NCBI GenBank assembly: GCA_047967505.1
Contig: CM106539.1
Origin: Dipteris shenzhenensis
Taxonomy: Eukaryota > Polypodiophyta > Polypodiopsida > Gleicheniales
Reading direction: 5' to 3' (one strand)
DNA length: 64,000 nt
The first letter of the stretch is position 1, and the number at the start of each line of letters is the position of its first letter. The notes beneath the pieces were generated by a model. That model ran no database searches. It saw only the letters and a program-made list of their open reading frames with translations, and was not told where the DNA came from. This document shows, in pieces, positions 22,881 through 34,889 of this stretch. Made by a program: the position numbers and the translations under genes.

Positions 22881-25879
22881 GGGTTTCAGCGCTGTGGGAT
22901 TCAGGACAGTGTTTTCTGGCAAAGGGTTACTGCTAAATTCTATTCCCTACGGATTTGATGGAGTTTCAACTGAGAATGTCTGCTCCACAAACCTGCACCT
23001 GAAAGAAGGCTACCACGATGAAGTAATCTTTGACAGGTTTCTGAAACTCGTGTATGGAGAAGGACAGGGTTCACCAGAGTCGTTAGTCCTATCCGGCCAT
23101 ATTCTTATTATTTTCCCAAGTAAATTTTCTTTTTTTGCTTTCTGTTTTTTAATGGTATTGCTCTTATTTCATTTCTGACAAAAGGCTACAAGCCCTCAGC
23201 TCATCCAGTTGTTCCCTGCTTTTCAGGGTCTTTCAACTTCTCTTAGAGTAAGTCCACTGTGAATGTCGAAATTGACACTCTCCATTGTGTGCTGCCGCTT
23301 GAGAGATAGTGCTTTAGCTTTTCAGCCTCACCAGGGTAAGAAACATATATGGGGATGCTTTTGGGAGACTAAAACCATGAGGAAACTATAGCGAGCTCAA
23401 TCGTCAACCTATGGGAATCTACCTTTCATTCAGTGGAGGCCTCTGCATGCTAGATGCTTATTGCTGGGGACCATGGAGCTTTCTGGTACTATTGAAGCAA
23501 TGATCTTCAAAGGCTCAACGTCTGTTTGGGAGGGGTATAAAAATGCGGCTGGCAAAGCTTTGTCCTGTTTACTTTTTGAACAGCCCAGCCTAAAACTTGG
23601 TGTTTTTACCAAGATCATTTGCACCGAAGCAGATGAATGTAGATTGACATGCATATTTTCTTGTTGGGATAAAATGTTAAATGACAGACTGAAATTTGCT
23701 ACGGCTACGCTGTCAGAATCTGAGAGTTTTATTCCAGTGTCATAAATGCTGCTGTTCATCTCTGTTTGTTTTGGTGGGCAGAATTTGAAAACCATAGTTA
23801 GTAGCCAAGGGTGCCATGGGGTGCATTGGGTGGGTTGTGTTAGGCTTCTTATGTTTGCTAGAGGTCTGATCTTTGGGCGAAAGCATAATCCAATTGGAGC
23901 TACATGCTCAAGTGGAGCTTCTTCCCTTGGAGAGCGTTGAATGGCTGTGGTAGTGTACCTTCATCCCCTTGGCGAGGTGGTGTAGTAAGCTTGTCCCTAG
24001 AAATTGAAGGTACAAATGCGTGCATGTCATAACGCGACTGTCCCTAGCTGTGAATAGCTTTTATACAGGATAAGTGTTTTCTTACCATCAAGAGTTTTTC
24101 CTTCCAAATCAAGAACTTATGAAATGATTAGGCTGTACCTAAAATGCTTCCTAGACTTGTAACTGCATATTGGGTGATACATTCAGTGTTGCGAGAATGC
24201 CTTTGCAGTCCTCTCGTCGATGCAGACAATAGATATAGCCCAGTAAAAGATGTCTGCAGTGGCACATCAGAATATGTTTATGGCTTTGGTCTTAATGTTT
24301 ACAAGTGGAGTTAATACTTGTGTCCAATTGCCAAAGGATGGAGTGTAAAGCAATGAGTGTACAGTACTATCTTGGAATTTGTGAGGATCTCCACTTCAGT
24401 GTAAGGGCGCAGCACTGGGGAGTGAAGAAGTTTGTGGTAGCTAGTTTGTGTTGCTTCAGGATGGAAAGATTGGAGGGTAAGGTGGTTTTATGGTGTACTC
24501 TAGTGCTTGCCACATTTTTACACATGTACACCTCTTCCTAGAAGGCTAAGCGTGATGATAGATATCCACCATTGCGAGTGCAGGTGTTGTGGATGGTTTA
24601 AGTAGGGCCTACACTAATTGACTTTGTACATTGATGAGTTTGAACTGTCATTTAATTCCTAGTTACCTCTTTGTCTAGTTTGTAGTGGGCAAGGTTCAAG
24701 GTGGGATTTTTTGCAATGAATTCTCTGTATTTTTTTAACCAGTCAGATTTCTTTTGCACTTGAAGCAACCTCTGCACTCACATTCTAAACCAAAGTTTGA
24801 CTTCATCTGCTTTTGGGCTTTACTACACCTATTGACTTGATGATAAACTTAGATAGATGATAAACGTAGATAGTTCTAACATGAACATCCCTTTCAGTAT
24901 ATGCATGAAACACTTGTGTAAGCTCCCTACCACTCTTACAGACAAAATTACACGCACATCTTAAACAACCATCACATTGACCGTAAATTACATATTTTAT
25001 GGTTATGTCAATTGACAATAAATCGTAGCTGGTTTGACTCTTTAGGTTCTTGTGATCTCTTGTTCTAAAATGCATCGTAGTGTATGCAATGTGATTTGCC
25101 ATGTGTACCAGCAGCATAGATGATAGTAGTGAGCGAGCAACAGGACGGTTACAAAAAAAGAGCAATGCCCCCCCACAAGTATGTTGTTCTTGGGGGCTAG
25201 CATAATGTTTGATTCTTGAGGTGGCAGTGTGGCATCAAGTGAAATCTATAAGATGACTAGCCCTCCTGTGACAATGTAGCATCTTGTTTGTAATTATGGT
25301 TGTCCCATTTCAAAGTTGTCTTTTTCCCACATCTTTAGGAGTTTAGATCATTGGAGCATTGAAAGACAGGCCATGCCCTCGAATTTGAAGATTTACTAAA
25401 TTGGAACCCTTATTTGAAACAAAGGAAGGTAGCATAGTATTGGATCCACTGTGTTGTAATCACATATATCTTTTTATTTTGCCATTTGATTGAGAAATAA
25501 TGAGATGAGTTGGAAGCCGAGGAGTGGAGACATGAGGATGATCCTCAATTATAGCTAAATGTACCGAAGGCTAAATGTACCGAAGGCTAATGTGAGAGCA
25601 AGAGTCATGCATGTAATTCTAATCTCTAATTACTCGTAACACAAAGCTTCAGATAAGATATCACAACTAAAGCAAATAGTAAAATCTTTAATTTGAAGCT
25701 ACAATGAGCATAGGAATCAAGAAAAGCGTGTATTTGTTGTAGGGAAAATGGGATAAGAGGGTGGTCAAGGGGAGAGGATACGAGTGGCAAAATTGCGGCA
25801 AAAGCATCAACAAAATAAGAGTGAAAAATCTTGAAATGGAGGTCAAAGGAGGGATATGATAATTTAAGAATGGAGGGAG
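22881..25879. other. No gene recognised
   Basis: Several short frames exist, including 99 codons at 22,879-23,178 that begin after a TTTCAG that could be a splice acceptor. None shows a motif I recognise, and no transposon ends are evident. A spliced or non-coding transcript downstream of the proline-rich gene cannot be excluded. Confidence 0.4.
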
Positions 25880-26546
25880 AGAGAGAGAGAGAGAGATGTA
25901 TTAATGCCCACGGTAGGCCTCGTGGGCATATGGGACAAAGTACACAGAAAAGTGAATTCATACAAGCCTCGGTGGGTTGAAGCAAAGGGCGCACTAGGGC
26001 CCTTGCTGAGTACTAATCTATGCTAACAAAATCATAATCATGAATAGAAATAGTCAACTGCCAATTGCATAGTGGACCAGATCAATCTATCCAGTATCAG
26101 TGAAAACAAGTTAATCTCGGAGCCGGGACTCAGAAACAGAATCAGAAGCCGAAGCCTGGAACAATGATGGCTCTCTGGTGACGTGCGAAGATATCTCGTA
26201 CCTGTCTGTCGAGTTGTCTCGCATTGCAGTGGTGGATGCGATCTCACTCTCATCGCTCTCTATGGTATGTCTAGAGAGACCCCTCGTCTCTGTCGGTCCC
26301 CCCTGAGGAAAGCTGTGATAGTCGGACCTTAATATAATGTGCTCTGGTGACTCTCTATCTCGCTCTCGGTCTCTGCGTCCCTCTCTCGGTGGTACCGTGT
26401 CGGTTGCTAATCCAGATTGCTTGCATGTTGGCTAGCTGCTGTTGCTCCACTCCATTGCGTCTTGGGGCTGACTAAAATGTATAGAAGTTTGTGACGCATC
26501 GATGTGCTCGATCAGCCTCTATGTCCTATGGTAGTCTAGCCATCCC

Positions 26547-27250
26547 CTACTGCTCTCTGATCTGTTGCAGTAGTGTCTCCCTGTGTTGACACATCTCCAT
26601 TAGATAGAGCCCAATACCGACGTGGTCATGGAAATGGATCAGTCGTGATAGAGGACTGAAGCCACTCCCCTCCAGGTAGAGACAGTGGTAACGCCCCCGG
26701 ATCTCATAGTAGGCTGGGCAAACACAAAGAAAATGCTTCTCTTTCTCAACCGCCCCTAGCGTAAACAGCATGTAGACCCGCTGCTCTCTGGGTATACCTA
26801 CTACTCTCCCTACCTCGATCCTCAACTGGTGGGACGAAACCCGCATTTGACCAATGGCAATCCTCAGTGCATGGGAGACTCCTCTATCCTTGAGATACTG
26901 GGGTCTAATGATGAATCCCTCCTCTTATACTTTCAAGAAGTGGTCACGATAGACTTGGGTCTTGGTGGAGAGATCCTGTTTATCATCATGTATCGTCTCG
27001 TAAGGGCTATGTCCCTTTGTAGTGACCTCATGAGCATATGATGATGTGTCTCGAGGGAAGGAGCATACTGCAATGAAGATCGATCGAGGGAATCTAGCAA
27101 CTGGACTCGTATCCACATATGACGTGCATGTTCCCCTCTTCGTACCATAGATATGAGTGGTCTCAAGTGTCTTGAAAAGGATAGCTATGCCTCCAGAGCC
27201 TCGTACTCCACTATCTCTCCTCAGCTCTCTCCTATGAGCTTACTCCCAAG
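26547..27250 (-). pseudogene. LINE ORF2 remnant: endonuclease piece joined to C-terminal domain
   Basis: In shifting minus-strand frames the endonuclease portion reads GGIAILFK, then RSIFIAVCSFPRDTSSYAHE and DLSTKTQVY, matching the middle of an APE-type LINE endonuclease. At about 26,940 it passes without RT motifs into the C-terminal region LRIEVGRVVGIPREQRVYML, then EKHFLCVCPAYYEIRGRYH. This is the zinc-binding tail of ORF2, in which a C-x2-C pair seems replaced by Y-x2-F. The catalytic first half of the endonuclease is poorly preserved. Confidence 0.6.
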
Positions 27251-27479
27251 TGTATCCAATCACTGTGGGCAGCCCTCTCTCTAGGCTCTCATGTTTCTCA
27301 GTGTAGAAGATGATGTCTCTCTTTGTGTATGTCTCCGAGAAGCAACTTGGGTTAGACCAAAGGGTACCATTACAGTACATACAACCATACTCAACTTGTT
27401 TTGTGCACTCCCCTGCCGGATCTGACACCGTCATAGTTCCCCTTCTCCCTTCTCTCCACTGTCAGCTCTTTCTCGGATA

Positions 27480-28394
27480 ATCACTTTTTCATCCCTATAG
27501 GTAGCCCATTTCCCTGCTTCCCTTGTGTGTGTTCCTGCTGTAGAAGTGTGAGGTCATCATCCAAGTAGATTTTGGTCCCCTTCAAGGATGGTCGCATGCT
27601 CATGAGGTTGGACCAATCTATTGCAGTTCAGAGTTTCAACACTAAGGGTCTTGTTGGGTATCTCTGCCTTCCCTACTCTACAAGCTGCCTCGCATGTAAG
27701 GTTGACTCCCATCTTGGCAAATAAGGCTTGCGCATCTGCCATTGGGGTGTCCCCCACTGTGAGGCCTCTAACTAGGACATTCATTGCTTTACCGGCCCTT
27801 CTTTTCTCTTCCTCTAGTGCCTCAGAAGTGAGCTCTTTTTTAGGAGCTGCAGATCCCTTTTCAACAATTTTTGTCCATTCAAGCATCACTTCTTTTCCCT
27901 TGTTGAGCTGTTGTGCAAACTCGGCATGCTATTCATGGTAGTTTGCATGGCCTCCATCTCTTTCTTAAGAGCTGCATTTTTTGCTTTGCACTCCTCCATA
28001 ACTTTGTTGCTCCATCTAATGTTATTTGCTTGCCCTTCATTTGTTGTAGCTCAGTCCCCAATGTGTCTTGTAGCTTGGTCTTCTCATTTTCCCATTCTTC
28101 CCTATCCTCCAATTCTTCTTTCTTAGCCTTCTCCTTCCTCCATTCTTCTTGTACCTTCCCACCTTGTTTCCTAATCTCAGCTAGTGTTTTGTCCACATGC
28201 GCTTTCTCAGTCAATAGAGCCACATTGGCGGCCTCCGAGTTGTCTATTTTTTCCATCAGCACGAGGTAGATTTTGTTGAGGCATGTGAGTACCTCTATAG
28301 TGCCTTTGTGAGCTGTCCTTGTAGAGAAGGTTGTTATGGCTATCTCTAAAGCTAGTTTGCCCCATGTGTCTTCTACTCCCACTCTTGTAGGCAT
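27480..28394 (-). pseudogene. LINE ORF1-like RNA-binding protein (frameshifted)
   Basis: From Met at 28,394 the frame encodes 153 residues, mostly a charged coiled coil (KVQEEWRKEKAKKEELED and following). After a frameshift near 27,940 a second frame (27,889-27,557) continues with VLVRGLTVGDTPMADAQALF and CEAACRVGKAEIPNKTL. A further shift leads to KGTKIYLDDDLTLLQQ. A coiled coil followed by an RRM-like V-R-G-L segment, ACRVGK and IYLDDDLT is a signature of LINE ORF1 proteins, which bind element RNA. At least two frameshifts, so not functional. Confidence 0.65.
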
Positions 28395-28620
28395 GGTGTT
28401 TAGCCAATTGAATGATAGTGGAGTAAATTTATTGGCTTACATGGACTGTGTGTGGCAGTGCAAAAATGGATGGTATATTCACATAATGCTGCCCTAGGTA
28501 ACCTTTAAGCATGTGGTAGTCCTTCTTTGCCCTTCCTTCCCGTTTCCTCTTTCATAGGTGCATTGTAATGTTGCTGAAGCTTTCTTTTGCACACACAAAC
28601 ACACACCATGTGTGCGCGTG

Positions 28621-28625
<5 letters not shown>

Positions 28626-28690
<65 letters not shown>
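28626..28690. repeat. (AG)32 microsatellite
   Basis: A perfect AG tract of about 65 bp, preceded by an ACACAC/GTGTGCGCGTGCAC segment. Leucine/serine frames across it are artefacts. Confidence 0.97.
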
Positions 28691-28693
<3 letters not shown>

Positions 28694-29089
28694 TACACAT
28701 GCGTTAAGAAGTTAGAGCTTCATCAAACATGAAGAGGCCATGAAGTTATCAATTTCCATGTAAATTTGCTTCCATAATTCTTGCATACAGAGAGTACCCT
28801 ACCCTAACTTAAAAAAAATTGTGCTCAAATAATACCGTTACAAAGAATTGTGAGCCTCAAAAAACTTTTAGTGCTACATCTTCTGATCCTTATGCTATCA
28901 AGCAATAGAGATCATCACTTAAGGATTTGTATGCTTTCTTTTGGGTTGTGTTAGATTTTCGTCCCTGTAAGGGACTGAAATAATGCTAAACCTTGTTTTG
29001 ATAGCTATTTTTCATGAGTATAGGGTCAACCTGACCCTATTGAAAGTGTCTTAGACTATGCTAGCCAAGATTCCATGTTCGTATCGAGA

Positions 29090-30470
29090 TATCGAGTTAT
29101 GCCATGGGGATTACTTTGGCTCAACCAAAAGGGAAACTGGATTACCTAGTTTACTATGCAAGCATACTTATGACCTAGGCTGAATGTGCAATTGCAGTAC
29201 TACTGCATGGGAAGCAATTGGCATGGTTTATAGTGTGCATAAGTTTCACCACTATCTGCTTGGCAATCAATTTGTTTTCTATGTTGATCATCAAACCTTG
29301 TTACACTTGATCAACAAGATAGTGATTCAAGGTCGCTTGGTTCGGTGGATGATTTTGTTACAAGAGTTCAACTTTTAAATTGTTCACAAACTTGGGAAAA
29401 GATATGAAGGAGCAGATTGCTTGTCTCGGCTACCTGCTCTGGAGGAAATTCAAGGTATTTCAATCGAGTCACTAGATGCAGACTTGTTTCATGTTAGCTT
29501 TGTAGATACTGAGTATGATGAGTTGCTGTAATATCTTGCTAAGGGGACCTTTCCCAGTCATATGCCCAAGAATAGGCATAGACAATTAGCTTTAAAATCT
29601 TGGCGTTACACCATGATTGGTGGTCATTTGTATCGACAGGTAGTTGATGGCATATCACATAGATGGGTCTTGCCACATGAGTGAGAAGTAGTTCTTACTG
29701 ACTGACTAAAGAATTATTTGTATTGCACTAGGGTGCTACAACCTATTGCCCAAATTGCAATGGCCAAGCAGAGTCTTCCAATAATCTCATCAAGATCATT
29801 ACTACTAAAATAGAAAGTACTCATTGGCAGGATTGGGACACCAAGCTCCATGCAGCCGTATGGGCTTACCGCGCTGCAAAAAGTCACAACAAATTGAACC
29901 CCTTTCAAAATGGCTTTTGGATTGGAAGGAGTGGTTCCTCTAGAGTTCCTGATATCAACTCTTTGGGTTGTTGGTGAGCATCACCTTGGTGAACTAAGGC
30001 TATTGAGAGATGCTTACACCAGCCAGGGGGTGAAGTTGGATGAATGATGACTCCGAGCAGCTTGGTCCTAACATGTCATTCAGTGTTGACATAAAGCTTA
30101 GCATATAGCCAATTTGTGCTGAAACACCTTAAGGAAGAAATGTTGGTACTTCTTTACAATGCCAAGCTTTGTCCTTTGAACCATAATTTGAAACTTGGAT
30201 GGGATGGTCCATACCGATGAGTTGATGTATATGACAATGGGACAACACAACTAGCAGATCAGCTAATTCCTGAGCAAATCAATGGGAGTCAAGTCAAGAC
30301 TTACCAAGCGCAAGCATTCTTGGTGACTTATCCCTGGACCAACATACCGTCTATGCAATAGATACATCAGCACAATGGGGTAACTAATGACCATATTACT
30401 CTGGTGAATCATGGGATCAACGTAGGGCTCACAGAGTCCAAGACTACCATTATTTGTCACTTAATGACGG
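29090..30470 (+). pseudogene. Ty3/gypsy pol remnant: RNase H and integrase
   Basis: RNase H starts near 29,095 (QPKGKLDYLVYYAS). After a one-base shift it continues at 29,184 with EAIGMVYSVHKFHHYLLGN, FYVDHQTLLHLINK and KLGKRYEGADCLSRLPA. After stops come a linker with GGHLYRQVVDGISHRWVLP and the integrase end: CPNCNGQAESSNNLIK, HWQDWDTKLHAAVWAYRAA and PFQNGFWIG. The integrase catalytic core between the linker and NGQAE is largely deleted. A C-terminal stretch with NHNLKLGWDGPYR continues to about 30,470. RNase H before integrase is the gypsy order, unlike the copia elements here. Confidence 0.8.
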
Positions 30471-31395
30471 TGCGGGAATCTAAGCTAATCGTTGTAACAT
30501 GAATGTTAAAACAAAGTAAGACCATACAATGCCTCTCATAGTTGCCATACTTCTTCCTCTATTTCATTGCCTTACACTCTCCGCTTCATTGTCTTGCTTC
30601 TTTCTACTTCTATTTCCTTGATGCCATGGAGTATATGACCTCATCATGAATCCTCTCAGCCCAACCCCACTGTTGCAACTTCTCACATAGTCCATGCTGC
30701 TTTTGCTTTCACTCCCTCTGCTTCGTGATGATTTTGCCCTCATTTCCAATTGCCACACCCGAGTAATCCTACTTAGGAGCCTCTTCACTTGTGGTTACAA
30801 TGCAATCACATATCACACTTCACAGTGCTACCATGGAAAATAATATGGAGTGTAGAAGTTACCTAGAAGATTATGGAGACCTACATTGTGGATGATACTT
30901 TGGTGTTCTTTGATGGGCGATGCATTGCTCTCAATCAAGAGCTTTACACATCGGTATTTCTTCCTATTGGCCCAACTACAACACCAGCTCTATTGGCGCA
31001 ACTACAGCACTAGCTCTGGATATTTTGGCCTATGATTCTTACTTCAAGTCAGGTTTCTCTCTTCCCAATTCACTCCTTTAGTCTTTCTCTTTTACAAGTT
31101 ATTGGAAGATTTTATTTAGTGCCACTTTACATTTTTCTCATATGGGGTTTTAATGGGTCTATCGCCTTGTTTCCTTATGGGTGTTGTCTTTTACTTGTAC
31201 TTCGTTTATTCAACTCTCTTCTTCCCATTTTTCTCTATCTTAATTATTCTATTTGCTTAGCTTTTCTTTGAGTTTTGTTGCCTTAGATATTTCTTCCATT
31301 ATTGGTGCTCCTATTTTGCCTCGAGCAAACAAATCGTCATCATGTGCTGCTGCTCTTGCTTCCTTAGCTTTGGTCTCAATTCCTCATGTCATTTC
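30471..31395. other. No gene recognised; insertion site of a gag-only element
   Basis: AT-rich sequence without domain features. At 31,396 it is interrupted by the gag-only retroelement and resumes at 34,023. Confidence 0.4.
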
Positions 31396-31664
31396 TGTTG
31401 AAGAAGTGAAAGGAAAGCATGAAGCTGAACACGAAATGAGAGAATGCATATAGAATGAAGAAGGGTGAGGTCCATATGTAGGCACCTCTACATGAGCCAC
31501 CAAGCTCCACAATCATCTCCTCAATCAGCTCCTAGAATCTCTCAATCATCCTATGTGGCATCTACCACCACCTAACAATGCTTATGGGCACCTAACTGTG
31601 CCTCTAGCACACACACATAGAACCCAAGGTGTGCCTGGGGCATACACCTTGAGATATCCCAATA
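31396..31664 (-). repeat. 3' LTR of the gag-only element
   Basis: On the minus strand it starts TATTGGGATATCTC and ends CTTCTTCAACA. Both LTRs share the non-canonical TA start, so it was probably inherited from the parent element and is not a later mutation. Confidence 0.9.
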
Positions 31665-31677
31665 AACCCCCCCTCAA
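31665..31677 (-). other. Polypurine tract of the gag-only element
   Basis: On the minus strand TTGAGGGGGGGTT immediately precedes the 3' LTR, the expected site for plus-strand priming. Confidence 0.8.
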
Positions 31678-32035
31678 GGGAATGCCTCACGCTATGTCAA
31701 GGATACATCTAGTCACGTAGTGTGTCAAGCCATCTCATGGTGGTCAAGGATAAATCTATGGCTAGGATCTCATGCTAGCAAGTGCTCCCAAGGGTGTGAA
31801 GTCAAACAAAGGGATACATAAGACTCCCCAATGGTTATCTCCCCTGCATGTACATGCACACAATGTCTGCAAGAGGTACCATGGAGCAAAACACATACAC
31901 ATGGCCTACATCATATGGTGACCAGAGGTGTTTACAAAGAACACAATAGTTTATTCCATTCATTTTGGAGGAACATCCAAGCAGAGTACCTTGACTCAAC
32001 ATAAAAGAGAGATCTAGAGCATATGTGGAGGTGGT

Positions 32036-32878
32036 TCAAAAAGCATAATCATCATACGAGGCCTCATCTTGTGGAGGCACATCAACTGAAAGTAAATTGG
32101 CAGTTTCTAGATTTGTAGTTGCTTCCTTTTTGGCCTTACAAAACTTTTCATGGTGATTGTTTTTGCCACAATATTTGCAAGGATTGATCTTGAAGCAATC
32201 TTTTGAGAGGTGATTAGTCTTCCCACAATGTTTGCAAGGTTGAAACTTGCCCATTTGAGTTTTTATGGCATAGGCTATGTCATTGCCTCTCCGGAGTTCC
32301 TTGTGCCTTTCTTCTTCCTGAAGGGCAATAATAAGACCTTCAAGAGTAGTATTAAGAAGATTTTTCAATGTGGTGACAACATGATCATAATCTTCAGGCA
32401 TACTTTTGAGCAATACTACCATTGCATCATCTGTAGTGATTGGAGAGTTGATAGAAGCAAGTTGAGTCATGAGACTCCACATGTGATTGACATGGGCAGT
32501 CAAGGGAGTGCCATTAGCCATCTTCAATTCAAAGAAAGCAATCTTAAGTGACAATTTTGAGATGTGAGAGCTAGCACCAAAAAGAATATCAAGCTTTTGC
32601 CAAGCTTCAGAAGGAGACTCCATATAAGAAATGTGATGAATATAGTCATCTCCTAAGCCAAGAGCAATAATGCCATAGGCTTTCTCCTCTCTAGCAGGAT
32701 CTCATGCTGGGTGTGTAGGAGCTGAGGATTCTCCAGCATTACAGGCTGTTGAAGAAGAAGTTGAAGCAGGTTTGACAAGCCCCTAGAGGTTTTCCCTCAT
32801 TAATGCAAACTTAACTTTCATATGCCATGTGTGAAAGCCTTTACCATTAAACTTATCAATATTCAAGAAGGTAGCCAT
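32036..32878 (-). pseudogene. Copia-type gag with two zinc knuckles (two in-frame stops)
   Basis: The frame opens at 32,878 with MATFLNIDKFNGKGFHTW, a UBN2-type start that fits copia Gag (280 residues in all). TAG at about 32,790 (after RENL) and TGA at about 32,700 (before DPAREEKAYG) interrupt it. Downstream of the second stop it is open to 32,036. Residues ~86-190 have the Gag core (SEAWQKLDILFG, LLKSMPEDYDHVVTTL). Two CCHC knuckles follow: CKHCGKTNHLSKDC (~215-228) and CKYCGKNNHHEKFC (~234-247). Both stops are one C-to-T step from sense codons (CAG and CGA), so the parent probably had a complete gag. Confidence 0.87.
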
Positions 32879-33753
32879 GAGAGGGTCTAACCCAAAATGG
32901 GCAGTGTCTACTCTCTTACAAGGCTAGAAAAAGCTGAAAAGCTTCAAAGTACAAGCATTTGGTGTAGCAAAGACTTGTAACCAAATTCCATAATAAAAAT
33001 CATAATGGAAATGATACTTCAACTTGCATGCTTCATAGAGGTGGCTAAATGAAAGTATTCCAAGCAAATCCAAGTATAGCAACCTAAAGGAAAGTTGTAG
33101 CCACAATTGTACTGATGCTATTCAACACTTTAAAACATCAGAAATGCCAAAAAAGCATCTAATGTAGCACCAAACTCACAACACTGTCAAAACTATCCAA
33201 AACAAAGGCCTGATCTTGGAGGGCTTGTATCTCACTCTTCAAGGCAAAGAAAAGAGGGCTTTTTAGGTAGAAATAAAGCTAGTATACCAGAGAAGAGCCA
33301 CTGAAGAGGAAAGGTGAAATGCCATGTCATGTCGCCATAGCCAGGAGCTTGATTGTCAACTGGTTTTTCATCTGTTTCTCCTCAAATGCTTAACCAAACG
33401 AGCTCAAACTTCATCAACAGCTTGCTTGTAGTGTCGCCCAACTCATGCTCAGAGGAATTGTCGAATAGTTGAGGCATTGGGCAGAATTGTGTAAAAGTTC
33501 ACCGAGCGAAGAAGCTGTCAGCACAGGCATATGCGGGAATATCTTTCTAATTGCTTGCCGCCAGGAGGTTGCTCATATTCAAGGATGCTTGGTCTAAAAG
33601 GGCTCTAGGAATGGTTGCTTGTAGGTAGAGAACAAGCTCACACAAAGTTTAGGAAGGAAAGAGGAAAATGGCATAAGAAGAAGAAGAAGAAGAAGAAGAT
33701 GATGATGACATGGCATACATGGGCTCAAGGAGGATCATAGTGCTCTAATACCA

Positions 33754-34022
33754 TGTTGAAGAAGTGAAAGGAAAGCATGAAGCTGAACACGAAATGAGAG
33801 AATGCATATAGAATGAAGAAGGGTGAGGTCCATATGTAGGCACCTCTACATGAGCCACCAAGCTCCACAATCATCTCCTCAATTAGCTCCTAGAATCTCT
33901 CAATCATCCTATGTGGCATCTACCACCACCTAACAGTGCTTATGGGCACCTAACTGTGCCTCTAGCACACACACATAGAACCCAAGGTGTGCCTGGGGCA
34001 TACACCTTGAGATATCCCAATA
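33754..34022 (-). repeat. 5' LTR of the gag-only element
   Basis: 269 bp, same length as the copy at 31,396. The primer-binding site TGGTATTAGAGC lies at 33,742-33,753, next to its inner end. A GAA/GAT simple repeat sits in the leader at about 33,680-33,710. Confidence 0.9.
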
Positions 34023-34549
34023 ATTTTTAGTAGTCTTTTTCTCTTTTTGGCATTAGCTCGTTGTGCTTCTTGCATCTTCTCCATTTGATTTCAAAATTCT
34101 TCATGCTTTGCAATGTTTTCTCTTGGTTTCCTTATGTTGCTGCCTCAAATAAATTTGTTACACGTGTGGCTATTGCCACAGTGCTAAAGTGTCATGCTTT
34201 CTCATTGAACTTCTTTGATTAATTGAAATTTTTTCTTGCTACCTCCATTGTTTCTCCTCAATAGGTAGCCTAGAGATGGTTTGCCTCTCTTATTCTTAGC
34301 TTCTTTTACATGGTTTCCTTCAATTTTGCTTTTCGGCTTAAAGTCTTATGAAACAAATTGGCACAATTCTGCATCTTTCAAGCATAAGAGCAGGGATCCA
34401 TGCATCGGTGAACCACACTAGATTGGATAATATTATGCTGCCACACGGTCGCCATGCCACATTGCATCACCCCGCCAATTTAGGGGGTGGATTCCATCGG
34501 GGATTACCACTATGACAAGGCACTCTAAGGATGGGTGGGGGTAGCCTAA

Positions 34550-34710
34550 GTGTGGTCTAAAATTGGCCATGCCTTCAATATCTTTGGTATTCAAGTATCA
34601 TCTCCCGCCATGCCACCCCCTCCTCCTCACCTTCCTTCCACCCATGAAACCCGTTTCCATCACATGTCTTCCAACCATGCACACCACCTCATACCTTGTA
34701 GATGATAAAG

Positions 34711-34751
<41 letters not shown>

Positions 34752-34873
34752 ACCTATATACTATGTTGTATTGAGCATAAACATAAATATATACGGGAGT
34801 ACCCTTTATGGTTAGGGTTAGGGATTGCCCCTAATGCCGTGCCTAGATGGTGCAATTTACACCATCGTTAACA
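34550..34873 (-). repeat. Partial LTR with telomere-like motif and (AG)n
   Basis: On the minus strand a polypurine-like AATTTAAGAGGGGG (34,887-34,874) is followed by TGTTAACGATGG, a plausible LTR start. About 45 bp in comes CCCTAACCCTAACC-TAAAGGG and then GTATATATTT, a TATA box. An (AG)n tract at 34,712-34,749 lies within it. The other LTR end is not identified. The CCCTAACCCTAACC-TATATATT arrangement also occurs in the LTR at 49,228-49,484. Confidence 0.5.
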
Positions 34874-34889
34874 CCCCCTCTTAAATTGC

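Larger units (their letters stand above)
25880..28400 (-). mobile_element. LINE retrotransposon, RT-deleted derivative
   Basis: On the minus strand an ORF1 (28,394 to ~27,480), an endonuclease fragment (~27,250-26,940) and an ORF2 C-terminal zinc-binding region (26,846-26,547) are in the correct order. The whole reverse transcriptase is missing between the last two. The presumed 3' end is GGGCATTAATACATCTCTCTC near 25,900, i.e. a simple-repeat tail. LINEs move by target-primed reverse transcription; without RT this copy is inert unless helped in trans. Confidence 0.65.
31396..34022 (-). mobile_element. Complete gag-only LTR retrotransposon (TR-GAG type), young insertion
   Basis: A 2,627-bp element with 269-bp direct LTRs at both ends. 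They differ at two positions (C/T and A/G). It is flanked by ATTTC and ATTTT, a nearly perfect 5-bp target duplication. On the minus strand the order is LTR (34,022-33,754), primer site TGGTATTAGAGC (33,753-33,742), a leader of ~860 bp, a gag frame (32,878-32,036), polypurine tract (31,677-31,665) and LTR (31,664-31,396). No protease, integrase, RT or RNase H is present. Non-autonomous plant elements of this form have been described as TR-GAG. It must borrow enzymes from a copia partner, which is not evident here. Confidence 0.88.

Noticed and set aside
22879-23178. 99-codon plus frame after a TTTCAG
   Set aside because: No recognisable motif, ends in a low-complexity Phe/Leu-rich stretch, and no matching exon found. 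Left as unannotated.
28494-28700. Leu-Ser-rich minus-strand frame
   Set aside because: Translation of the AG microsatellite.
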